In this document: positions 16,089-28,315 of the stretch, piece after piece
Numbering within the stretch: position 1 is the stretch's first letter
Layout of the letters: each line of letters starts with the position of its first letter
DNA from: Phycisphaerales bacterium
GTDB taxonomy: Bacteria > Planctomycetota > Phycisphaerae > Phycisphaerales > UBA1924
Assembly: GCA_020427395.1 (NCBI GenBank)
Contig: JAGQON010000003.1
Span: 86,905-150,904, forward strand
Direction: 5' to 3'
Length of the DNA: 64,000 nucleotides
Translations under genes and position numbers: made by a program
Notes under the pieces: model-generated
What the model saw: only the letters and a program-made list of their open reading frames with translations
Databases searched by the model: none
What the model was told of the DNA's origin: nothing

Positions 16089-19001
16089 ATGGGCGGCATC
16101 ACCACGGGCGTTGGTATTTTTTCGGGTATCGACTCGGCATCGCTGATCGATCAGCTGATCGCGGCCCAATCGAACCCGCTGATCTTGGCGCAGTCGCGTG
16201 TGATCCAGCTGAATCAGCAGCAGGCCGCGTATCTGGATATCAACTCTCGCCTCGGTGCGTTCAAGACGGCGGCGGCGAGCTTCCGCGTCAACAAGATCTT
16301 CCAATCGAGCGTCGCCAAGTCGAGCAATGAGTCGATCCTCACGGCGACCGCGACCAACAGCGCGGTGCCAGGCAGCTACAGCTTCATCGTCGATCGCCTT
16401 GTATCGTCGCAGCAGCTGCTGACGCGCGGCTTTGCGGATCGTGACACCTCGGCGATCGGGCTCGACTCGATCACCTTTGAGACTCCAGCCGCCCGGCTCG
16501 AAACGGATACCGCGCTGGCGGACCTCAACAGCGGCAACGGCGTGAACCGCGGTGTCCTGAGCATCCAGGCCAGTGACGACGGCGAGGATTACGAGATCGA
16601 CCTCTCGCGAGCCGCGACGGTCGATGATGTGCTCAACGCGTTCAACGAGATCGACGGCGTCAACGCGTATGTCGACAACGACAAGTTCGTCATCGAGGGC
16701 ATCGACAGCATCGAGGAAGTCTCAGGCACCGATGTGCTCGAATCGCTCGGGCTGACCGGCACGATCGCCGGCACGATCTTGACGGGCACGAGCGTGTACT
16801 CGCTCACCGGCACGACGGCGTTGAGCTCGCTCAACGATGGTCGCGGCGTTGAGATCCGAGATGCTTCGGGCGATATCTACGACTTCAGGATTGTGATCGA
16901 CGGCACGGATGTGAATGTGCGGATCGGTGAGATCGAGGGCGAGCTGACAGACGATGAGGGCGACCCGATCCTCGATGAAGATGACAACCCGGTCATCGGC
17001 GTCATCGAGGGAGCCGTGTCAACGGTGCAGGGCGTGATCGATCGCATCAACGACGCGTTGGATGAAGCCGGGTATAGCGAGGTAACCGCCTCGATCAACA
17101 CGACGACCGGCGGCATTAACATCGTCGACTCACTCGGTCGGGATTTCGATGTCGAGAACCTGACCGTCGGCACGGGCAACAACGCCCGAGAGTACACGAC
17201 CGCCAGCGATCTTGGCATTGAGGGCAGCTACACCGGCGGCACCGCAACCGGGCAGCGCGTGTTCGCGGGGCTTAATACCAAGCTGATCTCGTCGCTCAAT
17301 GGCGGTGCGGGGCTGGGCGATGCCGACGGGCTGCTGAATATCACGACCCGCGGTGGCAGCACCTACACCGGCATCGATATCTCCGGGCTCTCGGACATCA
17401 ACGACATCATCAACACCATCAACGCCGCGACCGGCGGCGATGTAACCGTCAGCGTGAACACGCAGGGCACCGGGCTCAAGGTTGTCGACAACACGACCGG
17501 AGTCGGCACCTTCAGCATCGCCGGCACGGGCGGCGCGGACACCGCCGAGGCATTGGGCATCACCGGCTCGACCACGACCAACACCATCACGGGCAGCAAT
17601 CTGCAGCTCGCGTACATCAGCAACTCCACGCTGCTGAGCGACCTCAACAACGGGCAGGGCATCGGGACGGGCGATATTCAGATTACCGACTCCTTCGGCA
17701 ACTCCGCGACGATCAGCATCTCCAGTTCTGAAACCACAGTGGGCGACCTGCTCAACGAGATCAACAAGGCGACCTACACGAACCCCAACGATCCTGACGA
17801 GCAGCTCCCGCTCCGCATCGCTGCGCGGATCAACGACAACGGAGACGGCATTGCCATCGTCGAGCAGCTCGAGCCCGAGGACGGGGGCGTGAACGGCACC
17901 GGCACAATCCGCGTGAGTGACCTCGACGGGCGTGTTGCCGAGAAGCTGGGCATCGAGGGTGAGGCGAGCGGCGTCGACGCCGACAACTACCTCTCCGGCA
18001 GCGAGGAGCGGGTCATCGAGTTCGACCCCGACGCGACGCTGGACGACATCCGCAACGCGATCGACGCCGCGAATGTGGGCGTCTCCGCATCGATCATCAA
18101 CACCGGATCTGGCGCTTCGCCCTTCCGCCTCAGTCTCGCAAGCGAGAGCACAGGCGAAACGGGGAGGTTCCTGATCGACACCGGTGACTTCGACCTCGGG
18201 CTGAGTGTGCTCGACGAGGGCAACGACGCCCGCGTGTTCTTTGGCTCAAGCGACCCGGCTGCCGGCGTACTGCTGACCAGCTCGACCAACACGCTCGACG
18301 GCGTGGTGCAGGGCGTGTCGATCAACCTGACGGCCGCCTCGGACGAGGCGGTGCAGCTGAATGTAAGCCGCGACACGACGAACATCGAGACCAAAATCAA
18401 GGACTTTGTGGCCGCCTTCAACAAGGTGATCGAGGGGATCGACTTCCAGACCCGCTTCGTGGAAGAGACCGAGACCAAGGGCACGCTGTTCGGTGATAGC
18501 ACGGTGCAGACACTCCGCAACGCCATGTTCGGCACGCTCCGCCGTGCCAACGAGGGCTTCAGCGATACCTACAACTTCCTGACCCAGGTCGGCGTCCGCG
18601 TGGGCAATGGCGGCGTGCTGGAGTTTGACGCCTCGCGGTTCCGCGAGGCGTACGCCGAGGACCCCGACGCGGTCGAGGCGATCTTTGCGCAGCGGACGCT
18701 GGCGCCAACCGATGACGATCCCAACACCGACGATGAGATCGAGTACTCGGAGTTGAGTGTTGTCAGCCAGCTCGAGGAGTTCGCGGACAGCTATGTCTCG
18801 TCGATCGGCGGCGTGCTCCAGAACCGCCGTGACGCCCTGGATTCGCAGATACAGCTGCAGGAGGACCGGATCGAGTCGATCCAGGCATCGCTGGAACGAA
18901 AGCGTGCCACGCTGCAGCGGCAGTTCCTGGCGATGGAGCAGGCAATCGCGTCGTTCCAGACCCAGGGCTCGACGCTGAATCAGCTCGCGGCGCTTGGCTG
19001 A
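16089..19001 (+). CDS. fliD: flagellar filament cap protein FliD (enlarged)
   Basis: 970 residues from ATG 16089, set by an AGGAGG site. The N-terminal FliD domain reads GITTGVGIFSGIDSASLIDQLIAAQSNP...YLDINSRLGAFKTAA, and the C-terminal domain includes the coiled DALDSQIQLQEDRIESIQ...MEQAIASFQTQGSTLNQLAALG. FliD caps the growing filament and guides flagellin folding. The E. coli protein is about 470 residues; here the middle is expanded by at least four repeats of the flagellin-hook IN type (LADLNSGNGVNRG, LSSLNDGRGVEI, ISSLNGGAGLGDADG, LSDLNNGQGIGTGDI), each followed by a beta strand and a VDDVLNAFN/VGDLLNEIN helix. fliS follows directly. Confidence 0.93.
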   Translation: MGGITTGVGIFSGIDSASLIDQLIAAQSNPLILAQSRVIQLNQQQAAYLDINSRLGAFKTAAASFRVNKIFQSSVAKSSNESILTATATNSAVPGSYSFIVDRLVSSQQLLTRGFADRDTSAIGLDSITFETPAARLETDTALADLNSGNGVNRGVLSIQASDDGEDYEIDLSRAATVDDVLNAFNEIDGVNAYVDNDKFVIEGIDSIEEVSGTDVLESLGLTGTIAGTILTGTSVYSLTGTTALSSLNDGRGVEIRDASGDIYDFRIVIDGTDVNVRIGEIEGELTDDEGDPILDEDDNPVIGVIEGAVSTVQGVIDRINDALDEAGYSEVTASINTTTGGINIVDSLGRDFDVENLTVGTGNNAREYTTASDLGIEGSYTGGTATGQRVFAGLNTKLISSLNGGAGLGDADGLLNITTRGGSTYTGIDISGLSDINDIINTINAATGGDVTVSVNTQGTGLKVVDNTTGVGTFSIAGTGGADTAEALGITGSTTTNTITGSNLQLAYISNSTLLSDLNNGQGIGTGDIQITDSFGNSATISISSSETTVGDLLNEINKATYTNPNDPDEQLPLRIAARINDNGDGIAIVEQLEPEDGGVNGTGTIRVSDLDGRVAEKLGIEGEASGVDADNYLSGSEERVIEFDPDATLDDIRNAIDAANVGVSASIINTGSGASPFRLSLASESTGETGRFLIDTGDFDLGLSVLDEGNDARVFFGSSDPAAGVLLTSSTNTLDGVVQGVSINLTAASDEAVQLNVSRDTTNIETKIKDFVAAFNKVIEGIDFQTRFVEETETKGTLFGDSTVQTLRNAMFGTLRRANEGFSDTYNFLTQVGVRVGNGGVLEFDASRFREAYAEDPDAVEAIFAQRTLAPTDDDPNTDDEIEYSELSVVSQLEEFADSYVSSIGGVLQNRRDALDSQIQLQEDRIESIQASLERKRATLQRQFLAMEQAIASFQTQGSTLNQLAALG

Positions 19002-19056
19002 TTGATCTCGATTCGGACTGAAGTCCCCCCCTCCAAGGCCCGATACCTACGGCGTG

Positions 19057-19506
19057 ATGAACGATACAAAGACTGCCAACGCGTATCTCAAGACCAAGGT
19101 GCTCACCGCCTCGCGCGAGGAGCTCCGTCTCATGCTGATCGATGGGGCGATCAAGTTCGCCTATCAGGCACTCAATGGCCTCGACGAAAACGACCACGAG
19201 CAGGTTTACCTGGGCTTCTCGCAGTGCCGCGATATCGTGCTGGAACTGCTCAACACCATCAAGCCCGAGCACGCGCCTGAGATCGCCCGGAGCATGCAGG
19301 AGCTGTACACCTTTATGTACGGGCAGCTGCTCAAGGCGAGCATCAACAAGGACGCCGGCATGCTGCGTGAGGTCATCTCGCTGCTCGAGTACGACCGCGA
19401 GACTTGGGTGCTCACCATGGCCCGCCTGGGCGAAGAGCGTGAGCTCGCGACCAGTGGCGTTCAGTCGCCGGAGCAAGCCCCGCGTTCGATCAGCTTCCAG
19501 GCCTGA
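19057..19506 (+). CDS. fliS: flagellin export chaperone FliS
   Basis: 149 residues from ATG 19057; a GTG one codon earlier is possible. It is an all-helical FliS: YLKTKVLTASREELRLMLIDGAIKFAYQAL, ...CRDIVLELLNTIKPE, MQELYTFMYGQLLKASINKD and EVISLLEYDRETW. FliS binds the C-terminal helix of flagellin in the cytoplasm and prevents premature polymerisation. fliD then fliS is the common bacterial order; the gap is 55 bases. No flagellin gene lies in the window. It is convergent with the polymerase gene, with six bases between stops. Confidence 0.92.
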   Translation: MNDTKTANAYLKTKVLTASREELRLMLIDGAIKFAYQALNGLDENDHEQVYLGFSQCRDIVLELLNTIKPEHAPEIARSMQELYTFMYGQLLKASINKDAGMLREVISLLEYDRETWVLTMARLGEERELATSGVQSPEQAPRSISFQA

Positions 19507-19512
19507 GTCCGC

Positions 19513-20661
19513 TTACACCCGCTCGCTGATCCCGGCGACGAGGTGCTCCATCACCATCTTGAACGAGACATTCGTGCGAAGCTCTTCGTTGGCACGCGTC
19601 ACGCTATCGATCGTCTGCAGTGAGACGCCGCTGCGGTGCGGATCAGTCAGCCCGGCGTGCGCCTGCTGTGCGATCAGTGAGAGCATCATGGACGCCGCCT
19701 TCTGGTTCGCGGCCTCCTTCGAGCGGTTCTCACCCAGCTTGTCCCCCACCTTCACCCAGTCGGCGGCCCATGAATCGATCAGCCCGCTCATCACCGCGCC
19801 CAGCTCGGCGGGGTGCTCGCCACGCATCGCGCGTGAGAGCATCGGGTCGATCTGGCGGTGCCAGCTATAGAGATCGCTCTCGACCGCCGCGGCAAATCGC
19901 CCCGGCGAGCCGCCTGCATAGCGTGTATACCAGTGGTGCGACTCGGGGTCGAGATCGAAGCCCTGCGTGCCGATCCAGCGGCGCATCGCGTCGTCGTCGA
20001 GCGGCGTAAACGACACCCGCTGGCAACGCGACCGGATTGTGGGCAGCAGACGGTCCTCGCTGGAGGTCACCAGGATGATCAGCGTGCCCGGGCCGGGCTC
20101 CTCGAGCGTCTTGAGGATCGAGTTCTGACCGACCGAGTCGACCAGCTCGGCCTCGTCGATGATGAAGACCTTGCCCGCGATCGAGCCCTCGTTGATCGAC
20201 GGCGCCAGCGATGCGGGCTTGACGAGGTACTCGACGAGGATGTCCTTGGGGATGTTCCGCTGCTTGTTGCCCCGGATCTTGGCGTTCTCTGAGAACGGCG
20301 TGAGCTCTTTGCGGATCACGAACAGGTCCGGGTGCGTGCCCGCCCTGATCAGCTGCTGGATGTTCGAGTCCGGGTCGTGTCGCAGGTTGCCATGCAGATC
20401 CGGCGCGGTGCTCGGATCGAGCAGCATCGCGGCCCACGAGACCGCGGCCGTAAACTTCCCCACCCCCTCCGGGCCGTGGAAGATCCAGGCGTGGTGCAGG
20501 CGACCGGACTGCATGGACTGCAGGAGCACCGAGATCGCGCGGGATTGCCCCTGCACCCGATCGAGCCCGATCGGCGGGTCGTACATCATCACATCAGGAC
20601 GCTTGTCCTGAACCGTGGTGCGCTTGGGCGCTTTCTTGCGTGTGGTCGTCTTCTTGGCCAT
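19513..20661 (-). CDS. holB: DNA polymerase III subunit delta'
   Basis: 382 residues. After a lysine-rich N-terminus it has RVQGQSRAISVLLQSMQSGRLHHAWIFHGPEGVGKFT, with Walker A GPEGVGK, then VFIIDEAELVDSVGQNSILKTLEEPGPGTLIILVTS (DEA box) and LLPTIRSRCQRVSF, the sensor/SRC motif of clamp-loader subunits. Together these identify delta', part of the complex that loads the beta clamp. The zinc module found in gamma/tau is absent, which favours delta'. The C-terminal collar helices are long. It stands alone, flanked by fliS (convergent) and the protease gene upstream. Confidence 0.88.
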   Translation of the reverse strand: MAKKTTTRKKAPKRTTVQDKRPDVMMYDPPIGLDRVQGQSRAISVLLQSMQSGRLHHAWIFHGPEGVGKFTAAVSWAAMLLDPSTAPDLHGNLRHDPDSNIQQLIRAGTHPDLFVIRKELTPFSENAKIRGNKQRNIPKDILVEYLVKPASLAPSINEGSIAGKVFIIDEAELVDSVGQNSILKTLEEPGPGTLIILVTSSEDRLLPTIRSRCQRVSFTPLDDDAMRRWIGTQGFDLDPESHHWYTRYAGGSPGRFAAAVESDLYSWHRQIDPMLSRAMRGEHPAELGAVMSGLIDSWAADWVKVGDKLGENRSKEAANQKAASMMLSLIAQQAHAGLTDPHRSGVSLQTIDSVTRANEELRTNVSFKMVMEHLVAGISERV

Positions 20662-20695
20662 GCGGTCAGGTGAGTATACCGCAGCAAAGTCCGTA

Positions 20696-21568
20696 TCAGG
20701 CCACGCGACGGCGACGCATCAGCAGCAGCCCGCCCGAAAGGATCGTAATCGTGCCCGGTGTGGGAATGATCGAGTTGATCCAGTCGCGGTGGAACTCGAC
20801 CGAGGTGCAGCCCATCAGGTCGCCGTACATCCCGTAATCGAGCGGGTCGTCGGAGTTGACGGCGATGAAGGTGTTCACGCCGATGAGCTGCCACTGCCCG
20901 TCCACCATGGACATGACGGCCCCGCCCGAATCGCCGAACATCAGCATGGCCTCCAGGTCGGTGGCCTCGCCAAAATCGGGGTTATCGAAGTCGAAGCTCA
21001 GGAACTCCTCGCCCCAGCCGTACGGGTCGCCGCCCTCAAGGACATTGGTACCGGCGCGACGGAGGATGTCGTAGCCGCCGGTCCAGCCGGTAAGCCCGGT
21101 GCCAGTGCCGCCGTAGCCGACGAGCGCGACCTCGGTGTCATAGGGCGTGCTGCCCTGATACAGGGGCGTGTAGCTGGCGTCGGTGATCGCTTCGGAGAGA
21201 CGAACCAGCGCGAGATCGCCGTTCGTTGAGCCCTGATCATTGAACCAGTCGGGGTGGTAATACACCTCCTCGGCCTGCACGCGCTGCGAGCCCGAGCCGG
21301 TGTCAAAGAACCAGTCGCTGCCTGCTGCCTCGTCAGCAACATGGGCAGCGGTAAGCACCCAGCGGTCGCTGATGAGCGTGCCCGAGCCGTTCCAATACAT
21401 GCTCCCGTTGTCCTGGAAGATCATCCGCCCGACGGAGCCGAAATCAGACTGCGCGAAGCTCAGGTAGGCCGAATCGTCTACATCGTGACGGATCACGATG
21501 GCATTGGCGGTCCCGGTGCCGATGAGAATCAGCGCAAGAGCGCCGGCCGTCGTCGAGGTCTTCTGCAT
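20696..21568 (-). CDS. secreted trypsin-like serine protease with PEP-CTERM-like tail (1)
   Basis: 290 residues: signal peptide MQKTSTTAGALALILIGTGTANA, an S1 protease domain with complete triad (H76 in LTAAHV, D118 in NGDLALVRL, S214 in FGDSGGAV), and a tail IIPTPGTITILSGGLLLMRRRRVA. That tail has the order of a PEP-CTERM sorting signal (proline motif, hydrophobic helix, arginine cluster) with PTPGT in place of PEP. Such proteins are exported and probably processed at the envelope. The next protease gene upstream is a paralogue with the same architecture. Confidence 0.88.
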   Translation of the reverse strand: MQKTSTTAGALALILIGTGTANAIVIRHDVDDSAYLSFAQSDFGSVGRMIFQDNGSMYWNGSGTLISDRWVLTAAHVADEAAGSDWFFDTGSGSQRVQAEEVYYHPDWFNDQGSTNGDLALVRLSEAITDASYTPLYQGSTPYDTEVALVGYGGTGTGLTGWTGGYDILRRAGTNVLEGGDPYGWGEEFLSFDFDNPDFGEATDLEAMLMFGDSGGAVMSMVDGQWQLIGVNTFIAVNSDDPLDYGMYGDLMGCTSVEFHRDWINSIIPTPGTITILSGGLLLMRRRRVA

Positions 21569-21707
21569 GTCGTGCTCCAGCTGGCGTACTGCTCATCCCC
21601 GCACGCAAAGCGCACCGGGGCGAGGACGCGAGAACCGCGTCAGATCGGATATAGCACAGATCCGATAAGAAACCAGCGGATGTCCGACTTCTTCTGCGGG
21701 ATGGGAT

Positions 21708-22577
21708 TCAGCGACGACGGCGGGCCATCACGCCCATACCAGCGACCAGCAGCGTGCAGGTCCCCGGGGCAGGGACGATCGAGTTGATCCAGCCGGTGTA
21801 GTCACTGACACGGGTGAACCCGTTGGAATCGCCGTAATCGCCGTTTGGATTGCCGTCGGTGGAGTTGATGAACGAGGTCACGCCCGCGAGCTGCCAGATG
21901 CCGTTGAACTGAACAAACAGCCCGCCGCCGGAATCCCCGGGGGCGATGGAGTACTCGAGATTGAGCGGCTCGATGTCGCCGTAGTTGGACTCATCCCGCA
22001 GGGGGTTGTCGAAATCCGTGAGCAGTATGCGGCTGTCCCACCCACGGGCGGTGCCGAGCACATCGATCATGTTCTGACCCGCGCGGAGCGTGCCCTCGGT
22101 GCCGCTCTGCGAGCCATTGAGTCCGGTGCCGAACCGCCCGTAACCCACGGCCGTGCCAACAGATCCGAGATCCCCGCCACCGTAATGCAGCGACGCGACA
22201 TCGACATTGGTGACCGGGGCGCTGAGCTTGATCAGTGCCAGGTCGCCGCCGCCCAGGAAGTCGTTCATGGTCCAGTCCGGGTGGATGAAGACCTCTTCAA
22301 CGAATGAGAACGAGCTTCCGGTCACGAAAGTACCGAAGCTGACGCCGTCGTCGACGCAATGGGCCGCGGTCAGCACCCACTGATCCGCGATGAGCGTGCC
22401 CGAGCAGCTCGCGCCGCCGCCGCCGGTGTAGTTGAGCCCCAACGCCCCCACAGCCGAGAACTGGGACTGCTGCCCCAGCGCCCGATACTGGGAATCGTCG
22501 CGGTCGTGACGGATCACGCCCGCATGGCTGATGCATGTCCCAGCGCCGATCAACAACATGGCGAAGCGTGCACGCAT
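21708..22577 (-). CDS. secreted trypsin-like serine protease with PEP-CTERM-like tail (2)
   Basis: 289 residues: a short signal peptide (MRARFAMLLIGAGTCISHA), an S1 domain with triad H73 (LTAAHC), D112 (GGGDLALIKL) and S216 (APGDSGGGLF), and a tail IVPAPGTCTLLVAGMGVMARRRR. It shares the RHD-DDS start of the mature region, the NSI before the tail and the domain layout with its downstream neighbour, but the body is diverged, so the pair is an old tandem duplication. A cysteine pair near C58/C74 could form the classic histidine-loop disulphide missing in copy 1. It is divergent from alaS. Confidence 0.88.
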   Translation of the reverse strand: MRARFAMLLIGAGTCISHAGVIRHDRDDSQYRALGQQSQFSAVGALGLNYTGGGGASCSGTLIADQWVLTAAHCVDDGVSFGTFVTGSSFSFVEEVFIHPDWTMNDFLGGGDLALIKLSAPVTNVDVASLHYGGGDLGSVGTAVGYGRFGTGLNGSQSGTEGTLRAGQNMIDVLGTARGWDSRILLTDFDNPLRDESNYGDIEPLNLEYSIAPGDSGGGLFVQFNGIWQLAGVTSFINSTDGNPNGDYGDSNGFTRVSDYTGWINSIVPAPGTCTLLVAGMGVMARRRR

Positions 22578-22792
22578 GGGGGCTCCTTCTTCTCTTGGAT
22601 TGCGACTCGATGGGTGCTGCCTCTAATAGGCCCCGGGAACGGGCCCAATGCCAGCCAAACCGCAGAGTTCGCGTGCTTTTCGGACGCAACCCGCCGGCGC
22701 AACCCGACCGCGACCCCGCTACGATCATGCCCTGCGGGACAACGGAGCGTCCCGAGCACCCTCGCGAACCTGAACAGAACAGGAACAGCCGC

Positions 22793-25933
<3,141 letters not shown>

Positions 25934-25967
25934 CGCATTCCGCCCCAACTCCCGGTAGGATCTGACG

Positions 25968-26234
25968 ATGGGTGCATCAAACAATAAAGACGACCGGGCT
26001 CGTCAGGCCAAGGCATGGGTTCTGGCCCTCGACCCGCTCTACGGCATGGTCGGGCTCGGGGCAATCGGCTTTGCCATCGATCGATGGGTGGTCGGGTCCG
26101 GGCGGACCTGGATGCTGGCACTGGGCATCACCGGGCTCGTCGTGGGGTTTTACCGCTTCATCCGCGAAGCGATGGCCCTGAATCGGGAGCAAACCGGCTC
26201 TTCATCCCGGACGGATGGCGACCCAAACACCTGA
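25968..26234 (+). CDS. atpZ: AtpZ/AtpI-family F0F1 ATP synthase accessory protein
   Basis: 88 residues with two membrane helices (PLYGMVGLGAIGFAIDRWVVG and WMLALGITGLVVGFYRFIREA) separated by a short loop. This compact two-helix form with G-x-x-x-D-R in the first hairpin is typical of AtpZ/AtpI-like proteins encoded at the head of atp operons, which assist c-ring assembly or Mg2+ supply. A GGTAGGA site precedes the ATG. It opens the partial atp operon. Confidence 0.78.
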   Translation: MGASNNKDDRARQAKAWVLALDPLYGMVGLGAIGFAIDRWVVGSGRTWMLALGITGLVVGFYRFIREAMALNREQTGSSSRTDGDPNT

Positions 26235-26406
26235 CCCGGCATGGCTCGGCCCTGTTGGGTTTCTGTCACACCAAAAGTTGTGGAGAAAGGGTGCAAAACT
26301 GTCTGTTTCTGACTCGCCGTTGCGGGTAGTGACTCCTATCCTTTCCGTCCCAGCTTTCGCACCATCGGGGTGCGCCCTTATCGACTCGGGAACGCGATTC
26401 GAGCGA

Positions 26407-26856
26407 ATGAGCAGCCAGATTGAGCACAACGAGATGGTCCGCCTTCCGGCGATGCTGATCGGTGCGATCTCACTGGTCTGCTGTGCCCTCATCGCATACG
26501 CAGGCGGCTACCTGAGCACCCAGCGTGGCGGCGAAATGAGCGACGGATTCAACACCCTGATCGCCATCGTGCCCGGCGTGCTCATCCCCACCGCCATCCT
26601 TATGATGATGCCACCCAAGCCCGCCGGGGTCTGGGCGGTTCCGGTGCTCGCACTGACGGTCCTGCGGGCCATGATCGCCCTGGCGATCGGGTTCGCGATC
26701 TTCATGCTCATCGAGCCCAATAAAACGATCTTCTTTATGACGCTGCTCACCTCGCTGCTCATCACCCTGAGCATCGATGTGGCGTCTGTCCTGTTCCTCA
26801 TCCAGAAGCATGCCCCCGCGATGGACGCGGCGCATGAATCGGAGGGCGCCTGCTGA
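26407..26856 (+). CDS. ATP synthase operon membrane protein (AtpI-like position)
   Basis: 149 residues from ATG 26407. The frame is open back to 26215, but the upstream part is not hydrophobic and overlaps atpZ, so the later ATG is preferred. Four membrane segments (about 12-38, 50-68, 75-100, 105-128) form nearly the whole protein. Size, helix number and position between atpZ and atpB match the variable AtpI/'ATP synthase subunit I' proteins, but no diagnostic motif is visible. Its TGA overlaps the atpB ATG (TGATG), so the two are coupled. The 172 bases before it hold no gene or clear hairpin. Confidence 0.68.
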   Translation: MSSQIEHNEMVRLPAMLIGAISLVCCALIAYAGGYLSTQRGGEMSDGFNTLIAIVPGVLIPTAILMMMPPKPAGVWAVPVLALTVLRAMIALAIGFAIFMLIEPNKTIFFMTLLTSLLITLSIDVASVLFLIQKHAPAMDAAHESEGAC

Positions 26857-27776
26857 TGTCAAGTTTCACCCTTGCCGCTGATCCCGTCGCGCATGTGATC
26901 AACCACCCCTGGCTGATCAGCGAGGACGGCACCTGGCTCTGGTCCAGCGCACAGACCAATATGGTCCTCTCGGCCCTGATCCTGCTCTTCGTCGGCCTGC
27001 TCGTCGCCAAGGCGGTTAGCACGGGCGATGAGTCGCAGGGCCACTGGCGCTTCGTCACCAAGTCCCGCTTCGCCCACATGGTCGAGGTGATCTGCGGCTA
27101 CCTTCGCGAGAGCACGGTCCGCCCGCTGCTCCACGAGCGCACGAACAAGTTCATGCCGTTCCTGTGGACGCTGTTCTTCTTCATCCTCGTGAACAACCTG
27201 CTCGGGCTGATCCCGATCCTGGACATCCACAACATCATCGCGGGCAAGATGGCCCCCGAAGTGGTCGCCCAGCACAGGGCCTTCATCGGCGGTACCGCGA
27301 CCCAGAGCATCTGGGTGACCGGCGCACTGGCGATCATCGCGGGCATCATGATCAACTGGGCGGGCGTCCGCGAGCTGGGGCTGTTTGGCTACCTCAAGCA
27401 CCTGACCGCCGAGTCGCCGATCTTCGTCTGGCCGATCATCATCCCGATCGAGATCATGGGCACCTTCATCAAGCCCATCGCGCTGGCCATTCGTCTCTTC
27501 GCGAACATGACCGCGGGCCACATCCTCGTGGCGGTGCTGCTGGGCTTCGCGGCCCAGGGCTTCCTGAGCGCCGGCGACAACCCGATCCTGGGCATCTTCG
27601 TCGGGCTCGTGTCGTCGCTTGGCATCATCGCGATCTACTTCCTCGAGCTCTTCGTCGCCTTCCTGCAGGCGTTCGTGTTCATGTTCCTGACGACCGTGTT
27701 CATCTCGCTGCTCGCGCACCATGGTGACCACGATCACGAAACCGCACACGAGATCGCACACGCCGGTCTCGCGTGA
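26856..27776 (+). CDS. atpB: F0F1 ATP synthase subunit a
   Basis: 306 residues. It contains the proton half-channel helices, with the essential arginine in LAIRLFANMTAGHILVAVL, and VNNLLGLIPIL and FLQAFVFMFLTTVFISLLAHH typical of subunit a. It forms the stator side of the membrane rotor. A His/Asp-rich tail follows the last helix. Translation is coupled to the preceding gene. The 145-base spacer to atpE is unusually long for this operon and contains a GC-rich hairpin. Confidence 0.95.
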   Translation: MSSFTLAADPVAHVINHPWLISEDGTWLWSSAQTNMVLSALILLFVGLLVAKAVSTGDESQGHWRFVTKSRFAHMVEVICGYLRESTVRPLLHERTNKFMPFLWTLFFFILVNNLLGLIPILDIHNIIAGKMAPEVVAQHRAFIGGTATQSIWVTGALAIIAGIMINWAGVRELGLFGYLKHLTAESPIFVWPIIIPIEIMGTFIKPIALAIRLFANMTAGHILVAVLLGFAAQGFLSAGDNPILGIFVGLVSSLGIIAIYFLELFVAFLQAFVFMFLTTVFISLLAHHGDHDHETAHEIAHAGLA

Positions 27777-27790
27777 TTCAATGAAAGTAG

Positions 27791-27823
27791 GGCCTGGGGC
27801 ACCGCGGGGAGGCGCCCAAGGCC
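27791..27823 (+). promoter_or_regulatory. GC-rich hairpin in the atpB-atpE spacer
   Basis: GGCCTGGGG and GGCGCCCAAGGCC can pair (GGCCT with AGGCC plus a GGG/CCC core, one mismatch) around a 10-base loop. There is no T-tract, so it is more likely an mRNA processing or stability element than a terminator. It lies about 100 bases before atpE, the gene that needs the highest output of the operon. Confidence 0.4.
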
Positions 27824-27918
27824 ATTGCGATCCGAGTTGGATCGACAGTGGATGCTCCCCGCACAACAGTGGTTCAGGCCGAAACGAGTCACACTCAAGG
27901 CCTCTGAAAGGAAACTGA

Positions 27919-28233
<315 letters not shown>

Positions 28234-28253
28234 TCGACGCGATACGAAATCCA

Positions 28254-28285
28254 CCGATCCGTGCCTGAAACACGGCGCGGATCGG
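28254..28285 (+). promoter_or_regulatory. long stable hairpin between atpE and atpF
   Basis: CCGATCCGTGCC pairs with GGCGCGGATCGG over 12 positions with a single G-T wobble, around the 8-base loop TGAAACAC. No T-run follows, so read-through into atpF is expected. Placed 20 bases after the atpE stop, it could protect the atpE transcript end from exonucleases and raise c-subunit yield. Confidence 0.5.
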
Positions 28286-28315
28286 CTTCAGACTGACTCA
28301 ACCGGAGAATGCACC

